A DNA stretch of 64,000 nt from Vanessa cardui (lineage: Eukaryota; Arthropoda; Insecta; Lepidoptera; Nymphalidae), in NCBI RefSeq assembly GCF_905220365.1, contig NC_061135.1, positions 12,119,501 to 12,183,500 on the forward strand, given 5' to 3'. Shown here piece after piece: positions 48,414 to 60,600 of this stretch (within the stretch, counting starts at the first letter, position 1; the number at the start of each line of letters is the position of its first letter). The position numbers and the translations under genes are program-made. The notes beneath the pieces are model-generated. The model did no database searches. It was given only the letters and a program-made list of their open reading frames with translations, and had not been told where the DNA came from.

Positions 48414-51400
48414 ATTTACGGGTTTAGTTAGTAGAAAAAAAAACCTAATTCACTACCCTCACACATGCATAACATTACATCATACTATCGAGATCGAAAT
48501 ACATAAACCAATACATAAACACAACTCGTAATTAACATAAAAGCTGCTTTCATATCATGATATATTCAATACTCTGATGGTGCTATTCATTACCTAAAAA
48601 CAATTATCTCTTCCGTCTAAAACGCATACTTGGACGAAAAACACACTAATCGGCCGTACGATCAATATATCGTTATCGATAACACTGTCAAGTAATACAT
48701 TTCAAAATATGTAAGTGAACTCTGTTGCTGTAGTCATAAGAGTCAAATTTCAATGGCGTTTTGACTCGTTTGTACCATCAATCGGTGTAGCTGACGCGGT
48801 AAATATTGGCGTATAGGTAAATTGCTTGACTATTCGTTTCAAAGCAGAATATAGGCTTTGAGAATTCAAATTAAAAATCGTATTTACACGTTTATATATA
48901 GTGAATTAATATACGTATAAAATGAAATGTACATCAATGTATATACAGACAAAGATTAAACAGTTCACTTTTTTTTCTACTACGTTTATCAACCGATTTT
49001 TTTAATATTTGGTGGATATTGGTGAGCTTAAGTGCCATCAATAAAAAAAAAAAACGAAAATTAAAATAGAACCAAGCAGTGCTTGAAACATACAAATTCT
49101 TATTAAGTGTTTTTTCTAAAAATTTAGTAATTATTATGGTCGAAGTTCGAAGCATAAGGCACCTAATGAATGGTGCATATTTCTTGGATAAATGTTAAAA
49201 ATGTAACGCTGAAACAAATCACAAATAAAAAAAAAAACCGAGTCCCATTTTTTTAAATAATCACAATATAATTTTGTAAAAGGAATGAATTTGGAAATCT
49301 TTAATTTAAATCTTAATTATAATTTTTGTGACTTTTCTATCATAAGGTTGAAAAAAGACATAACTACATATATGCTCCTCTTGGTCGACTTCTCGTTCCC
49401 AGCTACTTCACATCGTGCTGACATGACAGAATTGAAAATTGGGGATGCAAGAACAGTTATAAACGAAACTAGGATACATTGCTTCCAACATTTTTTCTGC
49501 CTTCACTAAAAATACTAAATCAAAGAAAAAATCCTGTCGTAAGGACATCATAAGATTATAATGATTGTACAAATTAACAGCTTCATCTAGTGATTGGTAT
49601 AGCAACAACTTTAAAGGTCTCGCGATCGAATTCTGGGTCAGGTTAATTAAAGTACCTCGGTTTTTTCGTCAATCAATTCTCTGTAATTACTAGGACGTTG
49701 ACGGTATGACACGCCTTTGTCTCATGGCAGATTCCTTAGAATCGTGTCTGATCATTCTGCTCTTATTGGACTGCTTTTTATCCAGCTTTAATACTGGAGA
49801 GGGAGGAGGAATTATGCTCACGAACACTGTACCATTGATATTCTGAATTCAAAATGTTGAGAAGATATATAATTTTGAAGAATAATTATTTTGAGTCACT
49901 TAATGTACATTTAGATTAAAACCGATACTTTCACGAATCGAATCACGCTTTCAAAAATTACAAAACTATAATTTGGACAAATCAAAATCTACTAATAAAA
50001 TACTGATGACGGGCACCCACTGATCAAATTCTTGTTTTAAATAACCGCTGAAGTTTCGCTTGACCTAATGTAAAAATGATAATTCGTGCTTCAAAAGCCT
50101 TGATATGCATCTGAACTGAATAAACAGTGAGCAAGCATCGCTTTATTCAACGCCAATTAAAATGTTTGCGCCCCCTTTTGTTTGCGAAGCGATTTTATTG
50201 CTTGCATTCGAAGCGCCAAATTACTGTTGACATGCCTTTCTGTAGTTGCTTGTATTATAAGCGTCTAAATACTAGTCGTATATTATTAAATTGTTGTTTT
50301 GATTTTTGAGTATTATAAATTTGATGGCGGCAGTGCAGAGCCATGATGACTATTATCAAGGGACATCATCCAGATTGCTAGCGTATATGCGAAGGATATT
50401 TAATGCCTGAGTACTACATTATTTATTCCTTTACTCACCTAATTGAAAAACGTCTTTGGCATAACCGAAAACTATTCAGGAACATGGCAAATGAGGTATG
50501 TTTTACATTACGTTCTCTCCAACTTCTAACTTCTGGGCAAAACCTGAGATTATCTTGACGTAAAAAAAAGTATTTCAGAATTTGTGGCCTTTGTGAGCTA
50601 GCCACTAGACAATAAAGACATTTCAGTTTAAGAAATTTACAGCACGCATTAATATTTGAATGGTTTTGGGGTAAGGAAAACAGTTAGATTGATTACACGA
50701 AAAGGCTTATAAGACGTGTGGATAATAGTTACTCCCTGAAAGTTAAAATAATTGAAATATTCATACGGGTCTCTTTTTTAGTATAATGCAATTAAATTTT
50801 GGATTTTTAGACATTGAAGATTAATCTTATGCGACTTTAAAGTCGCAGAAGGCAGAGCACTAAAAACTCTACACCCTAGTCCCGGCCTTATTCAGCCTTT
50901 ATTAAACGCACCTCACAATCACCACTTATAAAATACCAAGCCTGTCAATCGACAAACCGTGAATCTAAGATCACTTGTGACATTAATTACTATTGGTAAT
51001 TCATCATATTTATGTAAAGAGTGATACATTGCTGCTTATGTATCACTGTTTATACGAATGCACAAAAATTTTATTGAAATAACTTAACTGATAACTGAAC
51101 CAGCATATACTAATATGCATGTTGTAATTGTATTTATAATGTTATTTTGTAGTTGTTTGCCTGTTTTCTATTATACATTGGACGTTCAATGTAAACTGTA
51201 TATATTAGGAAATCAATTAAGCCAGCATTGGATATCAAACTTTCGTTCTCAATAAATATTCGAATAACCTTAAACTGTTTCATATTATTATATTATATGA
51301 TTCTACTGGTTCAATAAAGTCGAATAACCAATGAAAGACAACGTCGCTGGTGATATTAGCACGTTTTTCATAGTCACCTAGTACTGTTACAAAGTCAACA

Positions 51401-51629
51401 AAATTTCCATACAAATGATCAACGTAACGCTATGCGTCCACTGGACGATCAGTATTTTTTTTGTACTGTGATAAACAACATCTACGTTTTGGAATACAAA
51501 ATTCGAGCCACGTTCTAATTTCAAAAAACATTTTTTTTTTTTTTCGAATGTGTTAAATATTTAAAGGCAGTGTAAATTAAATCATCATACACATGTGAAA
51601 GGCCGAATACAATATTTAAAAAAAACTTA

Positions 51630-51634
51630 TCAGT
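51630..51634 (+). promoter_or_regulatory. Possible initiator (TCAGT) of DM-5
   Basis: TCAGT matches the arthropod initiator core and lies 28 nt upstream of the ATG. No clear TATA box at the expected distance. Similar CAGT elements lie 32 and 50 nt upstream of DM-1 and DM-3. Confidence 0.25.
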
Positions 51635-51657
51635 GCGTTCACTGTTATTTAAACAAA

Positions 51658-51686
51658 ATGGAGTGGATTCGAACTGTACTTTTACT
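51658..51686 (+). CDS. DM-5 exon 1 (29 nt)
   Basis: ATG to donor CT|GTAAGT. Encodes MEWIRTVLL plus two bases of a Leu codon completed by exon 2. Confidence 0.75.
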
Positions 51687-54600
51687 GTAAGTACTTTTAT
51701 ATATTTTTTAAATTAATACAAAATAATATTAAGTTAAGTTTTAATATAATTATAATCTCAGATTTAATTTAAACATCGCAATAAATTACATACGATTATA
51801 CGAATATGATTATCGTAAGGACTTAAACAAAAACGATACATCGGTATTTTTATTTTAAATTCATCTGAAATGTATGCTCGTAATATTAATACTGAGAAAA
51901 TTAAAGAATTACCAGAGTGAAATACTTGGATTAAAAGTTATAAATATTCCAGCTAAATGATATTTTTTATCTGTGATTTTTATAGAAAAAATTATTGAAA
52001 CAACATACATTTATTTACATACTTTCTACTGATATATTAATATAGTAATATTAATCTGTGCAAGTTTGTATGGGTAGCTACCCACTATTTTCTCTCAACA
52101 ACAATACTTATTATTTGTTGTGTTCCGGTTTCAACAGTGAGAGAGCCAATGTAATTAAAAGCAGATTGATAGCGCATTCACTATGTATAGAATTATTCAT
52201 TACGGTGTAAATATCAATATAGGTGGCAAAGTACTTACGGCTGAAGTGCCAAATGGTGGTCTACGTAACAAAGTTACAGACACAAATATCTAATGATACA
52301 TAGTATAACACAAAACAAAGTCACTTACTTCATTCTGTTCCTATGTATGCATAGATCTTTAAAATTACACAACGAATTTAGATTGACGAGAAAAGTTTAT
52401 GTGTATAATACATACATAATATAGTAGAGAAACACTGATCGTTTTAGGTGTTATAATGTGATGTCGTAAATAAACACATTTTTATACGCTACGCAATTTA
52501 TGTGCATAGTATTGTACACCTTAAAATGCTTTCAAAAAAGTTTGTCATGGTATATATCTATCTTTTAGGGATAACCCACAATAATCATTTTTCATTGTTT
52601 CCTTTTTACGACTAATAATGGCTTATTTAAAAACCAATTTTAAGCAATACAGCATTAATATTAAGGATGAATTCTTATCCAATACGGTACCTTAAATACA
52701 TGGTGCGGGCCCTATACAGTATGTAATTTAAATGAATATTTTAGAAGATATTACATATTTAAAATGTAAGGTCATAGCGGTTTGTATTGTCTTATGACAA
52801 AAAGCTGTGACGTTTCTATATCATTACATTCTGTAGTATATTTAGAATCAGTATTGCACCCGTGCGAAATCGGGGCGAGTTGCTAGTAATGTATACATAT
52901 CATGATCCTCCTGCATTATCCTAATTTTATTTGGAGTCGGCGCAGCATGTCTCCTCCATCCACCGTTTTTCGGTCTCCTGTATCCCATAATAATAATAAT
53001 AGTAATGTATACAGAAAAAAAAGTAAAATAACAGCCTGCAAATTTCCCACTGTTGGGATAAGGTCTCCTCTTCCATTAAGTAGAGGGCTTCGAACACATT
53101 TCAACGCGCTCATCCAATGCGGGTTGGTAGAATGCATATGTGGCAGAATTTCGATGAAATTAGACACATGCAGGTTTCCTCACGATGTTTCGCTTCACAT
53201 ATAGTGGTGCTTGCCCGAGTTTGAAGTTTTGAACCCGCAATCATCGATTAAAATGCACGCGTTCTAACCAATGGGCCATCTCAGCATATATACATATAAT
53301 TTAAAAAAAAAAGTAAGTATACAAATACTTACATATACATATATATTCGTAATTTAAAAACATGAATCGATAAATTTTACATATTCTCTATATTTCACAA
53401 ATAGAATTCTAAGTTTACGAACGTTTCTTAGGTAAGTAAAAATTCCTCCGGACAAACTTGAGTCGAATGCAAACTCCATTTTAATTTTAAATCTTTTCTT
53501 CCGCTTCGAAGACGTCGTTTTGGTTTTATGCAATGCAAAATAAGAATACTACTGGAACAAGTATTTCGTCGTTTTAGTTACGATTCGTTGATGTTATATG
53601 TTAATAATTTATACCTTATATTTATATTTATATTTATTTATAAGGACAACTTACAAAACATACACCATTTATAAGTTTTAAAATAAAGGTAATTACATTT
53701 TTAGCTAAGTGTTGTTTCAATTAAAAGTTATCACGGCATGGAAAAGGACAATATTTTCTATTAACCTAATACAACTTTTTTTTTTTTTTCTACTTCTATT
53801 ATACAAACAAAAAATACTACCAATAATGATACAATATAAAATGTAAATTACAAAAGACAATAACAAATTACCAACTTATTACTAAACAATTAAAAAATTA
53901 AAAATAAATGAAACGAAACTTTTTTTTTTAGACAACAAAAATTTTCTAGCAAACATAACAAACAAACAACCGTAATACAGAATATAAACGGCACAATATA
54001 AACGTGATCGATGTTGAAGAACTGGAATGTGATCTTTATTTTATTATTTTCAACTTGCAATTATTAATTTATACTGGGCGATTTAAAACTAGCTATAACT
54101 TTGCTTTTAAATTTTGGCAGACTGTCTGAAAAAACGTCAATATCAATTTCTTGATTTTTTATGAGTAGGTTATACTGTCTAGGTAGCCTACTCATGATAG
54201 AATTCTGTCCTAAGTTCGTTTTTGAGCGTGGAATCGAAAAAGGAACGTATTTACTCGCACGAGGAAACCTTGACGGCGCATTAAAATTAATTTTTTTTAC
54301 GAGGTTAGGACAGTCTAAATTGCCTTTAACGATTTTGTGAAGCAAAATCTGGTCCAATAAATGTCTCCGATTGAGCAAGCTATTTAGATTAAAGTATTTT
54401 AACCGACTATGATATGTCGGTAACTGTTTCACCTTATTGCATTGATATGCAATGTGTCATAGGAAACGCTTTTGAACCCTTTCGATACGTTTGATGTGGA
54501 CTTCATAGTGTGGAGACCAGACCTGAGTACAATATTCTAGACCAGGTCGAACTAAGGAAGAATAAAGGCAAATCTTGGTCTGTGACTTCTTAAAATCTTT

Positions 54601-57600
54601 ACTATTTCTTATTAAAAAACCCAGCATTTGAAACGCCTTTGATGATATTTTGTCGATATGAGTGTGGAATTTAATCTTACTATCAAAAACAACACCCAAA
54701 TCTTTGATATAATCCACCTCTTTCAATATCTTATTGTTAATTTTATAAATCTGCGAGTTTGGATGACTTTTACGCGAGAATCTTATGTATTTACACTTAT
54801 CTGTATTAAGTGTCAGACCGTTTCTTCCACACCAATCAGATAGAACGTTCAATTCCTCCTGTAGTACGCAAGCATCATGTTGGTTTTTTATCTGTTTTGC
54901 AATTTTGAGATCGTCAGCGTAAAGATAGCATTCACTGTGCTTGAAAATTTGCACAACGTCGTTCACAAATATATTAAACAAGACTGGTCCCAGCACCGAT
55001 CCCTGTGGGACGCCTGATTGAGTTAAGAATGATTGAGAGGAGTATCCACTAACAACCACCCTGGAAAACCGGTTGCTCAAATACGAGGAAAACCACTTTA
55101 ACAGGTTACCTGTTATACCAAAGGTTGAAAGTTTTTGCAGAAGAATACCGTGGTCCACGGTATCAAACGCCTTGCTCACGTCAGTGTATATGGTGTCAAC
55201 TGGTATATTGGAATCAACTGAATCGGTCAAGAAGGTCACAAAAGAAACAAGGTTGGTTGCTGTGGAACGTGCCGCGGAAAAACCAAACTGCTGTGACGAC
55301 ATCAATTGCTTTGTATGCCAGACAATTGAAGGTTTTATTAATTTTTCAAACAGCTTACCAAAGACAGGCAAAATTGAAATTGGTCTATAATTTTTAATTG
55401 ACGTAATATCCCCAGACTTTGGGATAGGTACAACTCTAGACTCCTTCCAAGACGTAGGAAAGACACCGGACTTTAATGATTCATTGTATATTATCGAAAG
55501 TGGTAGGACGTGTAGTGTGTGTGTGACGTGGGTAAGGAACGTGTTTTGCAATTGTCTCTCTTATAATTTTGTACAGAAGGTCCACCATATCATTAACACT
55601 CGGTAAGCCTGAGAATTCGTCGATCCAAGAAATAGAGTTGAGTTCGTCCACAATCTTGTCAAAATCGGCCTTATGAAAATTATATTTGTTACTGGGAACC
55701 ACGGGAGGTAGACCAGGTTCTCTGTAAAGTGATAAAACAAATTCCAAAGGAGGGTGGTATGGGTCGACATTACTAAGTACGTACTTGCTTTCTTGCAAAT
55801 GGTCAACACCTTCTGTCGAAAGTATCAGGTCCAGAATCTTGCCCTGATTGTTCAGGATGTTATTTTGTTGACTTAAATTGTTAAGAGCTATAAAGTCGAG
55901 TAATTTTTGTACAAGTTCGCCATGTGAAGACGCTGGCGGATTCACTGAGTTTTTGTTGCAAGGCCATGTTATTGAACTTAAATTAAAATCCCCCAGAATT
56001 AATGTGTTATAGCGAGATTCCAAAATTCGATTAGTATTGTTAATAAAATTTTCAAGAATGTGCATTTGCACCGGGGGAGGGATATAGACTGCACATATGT
56101 ATAATTTATCTAAGGTTCTCCGATTGCTACCCATATCCAGTTCCACCCAGAGATCTTCGCAACCGCTTTCAAATTGATTACATCTTTGTGATTTAAAGCG
56201 TTTCGATATAGCAATAAGGACACCACCACCAATTTTTTTATCACGATATTCACTAGTCTCTCGATCACGCCTATATGTTTCATAACGATTACTAAACAAT
56301 TCGGAATTGAATATAGTATGGTCAAGCCACGTTTCACATAGTACAACAACATCATAATCACAACATAATACATTTTTATAAAAGTCTACAGTCTTAGTAC
56401 GTAAACCTCTAACATTCTGATAATATATATTTAGTGAATAGAACTTTAACAAAACAATAATAAGGTCTCAAGGTCAGCTAACCAAGAAGTAAAAATCAAC
56501 TAATTACTAATTAGATAACTTTTCCAAAGTTACAGTATTACGAACAAAGATATATTCAGATGTGTCAGTTTTACGCATATATATACGACCGCTGCGCACC
56601 CACACATGCTTGTAGTTCAGTTCCTTGGCTTTAAGTCGCGCTGCGGCGTGAAGTTACTTGTTTTCGGGAGATAAATTCTCCGTTACGTATACCGCCGACC
56701 TCTTGCCCTCACCAAGACCTAGATGACTTGAGTTTAATTTATCGTTAGGATGTTGCTTGTTGTACTTTATAGTAGCCGCCAGGAGCGTATCACGCAGACG
56801 GGGGCTACTCAATGTAATGAGAATAGCACGAGGTCGTGGGCTTTTAGGATCTTTTTTAGCAATTCTGCTACAGTAAGATATGTCTGTTTCGTTAATGGGA
56901 CATGCTACTACTTTACCTAGCTGCTTAACAACCGCAACTACGTTTTCCGTTCTGTGTTCAGGTACGCATTGAATCTCCAAGTTCGAGGAACGTGTTAGTT
57001 GGTCTAATTGAATAAGGCGAGAAGAGACAGTCATGAGATCATTTTTAAGAGTATCATTCTCTGTCTTAATACGTTCGAGATCACTCTTGTATTCCTTTAT
57101 TTCAGTATTAAGTTTTTCGAAATGACTGTTCATAAAAGTAATCGATTCATTAAAATTTTTAATATCGTCTTTCATTTCACGCAGCTGATTGTTAATATCG
57201 CTTCTAAAATCGGTAAGACAGTTGCGCAGTTCATCCTTTATAATCTTACGAAGATCAAAATGTGACAAACATGAGGGTGCTCAGTAAATATTATCGTCGT
57301 CAGTGCCGCGAAGCTCAGTAGTACCGCGCTTAGAAGTGTTAATGTTCGAACGGGAACTAGGCGACAACGTCGGCCTTACTTGCGTGTTTGAGTTGTCTTT
57401 CTTAGGAACCTTAGAACTGCAGTTAGGACATAGCCACTTCGATTTCTTATCAGTATTGAGGCTTTTAAATTCTTTATTGGATATATTTATGCAAAGAGTG
57501 TGAAAGTATGCTGAACATGACCGACATTTCAAATATAAATTATCTTCAATAGTTGATTGACACGCAGCGCAGAGCATTTTCGTTAATTGTATTCGGAGTC

Positions 57601-60600
57601 GTGAGTTTCGTACGACAATAATATTTATGATTTAAAAAAAAAAAAAAAACTATTGTAAAAATTCTATTTTGTAACTCACTTGTTAACAAACAATGCAGGA
57701 CGAACAAAGAGTACAGGTGCGACAAGGACGAATTCTTTCTCCACGCAGCCTGTCTCTTTTACTCGAGGTGAAGAGGAGCCTACCTCAGCACACGTTCGTG
57801 TCGAAGGTCGCACTCGGGGTTTTGTTTTTTTCAAAATTTTACTTGCTGCAGTTATGCTATTTTTGTACTTATAACTAGGTAAACTAAGGTAAATTATGCA
57901 TGAAAATAGATTAGCAAATTTTAGGGAATAATCGACACACGTCCGCTCTCGACTAAAAATATTTACGTGTGACTAAAAATATTTACGTGTCTGTCAAATA
58001 AATTCAGCTAGAGACTATTTATTATTTAATACACAAAGTATATTTTATTTAATTCTGTTCTGTAACCAAAAAATATTTTGATTTAATTCATGTCCTTTCT
58101 ATCTATATACTTACATCTACATTTTTTACATTTATTATCAAGTTCTTTCTAAATTATCTGCAATGATCTGCAATATATATTAAATTAAATGTTAAGTTTA
58201 AAATGAAGAAAAATACTTTAGTACATAGTATACATAACGTAAAGATTATTACACTAATGTAAACCAAGGAAAACAAATAAAAAAAACACAAGGGACATAA
58301 CAACTTAGTTCCCAAGGTTGGTGGCACATTGACGATGTATAGAATAGTTAATATTTCTTACAACGTTATTGTCTATGGGTGATGGTGACCACTTACCATC
58401 AGATGGCCCATATGCTCACCCGCCAACCTATACCATAAAAAATCTTTTATTTAAATAATGATTTAAAAATACTGCTGAGATTATAATTAGAATAATTATA
58501 TACCTACATTTTAATACAAATGAATTAACTGCGTACATTTGTTACAGGACTGTAGTATATATGTCAACCTGCGGTGGACACGATGTGGCCAAGAGAGGCC
58601 TAATCTTTCCACCTACAAGTTTATATGGAGTAAGTATATATATATACTATAAGATATTATATAAGCCAAGATTGGACGTTAAATCTTGGCTCGAAAAGTT
58701 GGTGGCGCATTGGCGATGTATGGAACTGTTAATAAATGTAACACAATTTTCCACAGCGCCAATGCTTATGGACGATCGTGACCAATTACCAGCGGATGCC
58801 TTATTTGTCTACGTCTCCTAATAATAATAAATACGTACAACATAATAATAAAAAATGACATGGAGTCTTTGACTTTTAGTAACTTTTTATTTTTTTTCTT
58901 TAGAAAAATTTTCTCTCCTCAGAGATTAATAAAAAACCTATTTCATTATTTTCCCTATTTAAAGTTATCTTAAGTTTGTTATTATTAAATTGATCATTTT
59001 TTTAGATAATGCAGTGTGTGTTATCACGTTTTTATTACATTAACAAATAAAAAAAATATAAGTGGTTCGATTTCATTCGGTTTTTTAATATATTTATTTT
59101 AATCGACTCAACGAAAATGTTCCAAATTCAAAAGTTTTCGTTTCAAATAGGAAGAAATATCATGTTTAATTAATTGAATGTCATTTTGCTTATGATGTTG
59201 CCACATGGAAAAAAAATAAGTTTATAATAATGAATTTCTATATTCCACTATTATACATTGGAATAGTGTTCAATTTAAAAAAAAAATGTTGAATTTGCAT
59301 CCCGCGAATTATGAGAGTGTGATAAAAGAATATTCACTTGTGTTTGCTCATACATTTGTAGATTATGATTCCCGTTCGATTGCTTAACGGTTACCTTTCA
59401 AAATTGTTCAAAAGGAAATCATCGTCATCATACATTTTATATGTTTTTAAACATTGATATACTTTTAGCCCATTTTAAGTTCTTAATTATAAAATCTATA
59501 TTAATATCATACATGTGAAAGTCTGTCTGACCAAACCGCTGAACCGAATTTCATGAAATACCTGACACATAACAGCCAACACTCTAAAATCGGAGAGAAG
59601 ACGCGGGCTTAATAGTAGTCAATAACTTTTTATACGATTCTTAAATTTAAATTGATAGCTACTGACCCTGGAGGATACTGACCTATGTCAAAATGTCATC
59701 TTATAATATGATCAATGTTTTTTACGTGTTTTAATAATATTTAATTACAGACGTTCCTTGCTATCGCCGTACCACTCGACATACCGGACAGGAATGTTTT
59801 CGTTTCCTACAATTTTGAGTCCAACTACGCAGTCATCAGTAACATCACCCAGATCGATGAAGTTATTTTCCCAAACCTACCCGTAAGTTCATCTTAATAA
59901 CATTATATTAATATATATATTTTTTTTTTCGATAAATCAACGTCTATTTTTAATTGTTGATTTTTATTAGTACAATTGAATTCAATTTAAAAATTGCCAT
60001 TAAAAACATACCTATTCACTAAACATAAAATTCGTACAACACAAACAATACAATTTTTCCGAATGTTTCTCGTTATTGATTCCACAAAAATAAATTTTGC
60101 CAATAATACATTATATAATATATACATAATAATAAAAAAATATATAATCGAACTATAAAATCCATTTATTTATATTTCGTAAGTAATTAAATCAAATAAA
60201 TATATAGATTTATCCGTACATTAATACATCATCTGATATTATTATTAAATACATACATTCTCTTAAATATTTTTTTTTATAATATAAAACTTAATAAAAA
60301 TATAAAACCATGTCAAGTTTCATTACAATTCATAAACCACAAAATGTCAGTTTGACAGCAAATTATACAGAGGACATTTTGGTATCCGTCCAGAAATGCC
60401 TATGTTACGATTTTATTATATTTTTCAAACATTTCTTTTCAGATAGTTACTGCACGTCACAGCCGAAGCATAACACGGGAGTTGGCATACACGACCCTGG
60501 AAACGAAATTCAAAGAGTAAGTTCATTGATTGAAAACATGGAAATGTTATCGAGGCACGTTCTTTTAAACATACATACGATATCATGAACTGAAAGCTAT

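Larger units (their letters stand above)
47820..51657. other. Intergenic region between DM-4 and DM-5
   Basis: Contains repeat A at 48196-48413 and otherwise AT-rich unique-looking DNA. Short ORFs here lack splice or family support. The DM-5 promoter should lie at the right end. Confidence 0.55.
53776..57650 (-). mobile_element. Decayed CR1/Jockey-type non-LTR retrotransposon
   Basis: A LINE in DM-5 intron 1, antisense to the gene. From its 5' side: ORF1 (57577-56507), ORF2 (56452-54064), a 3' UTR of about 270 nt, and a 14-nt poly(A) (poly-T at 53776-53789 on plus). The 5' boundary is uncertain; an A16 run at 57634-57649 may be in its 5' UTR or mark another insertion. I could not find a target-site duplication. 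ORF1 has two in-frame stops, ORF2 one stop and an internal deletion with frameshift, so this copy cannot move by itself. Confidence 0.85.

Noticed and set aside
55073..55397. Plus-strand ORFs over the LINE
   Set aside because: They are antisense shadows of the reverse-transcriptase reading frame.
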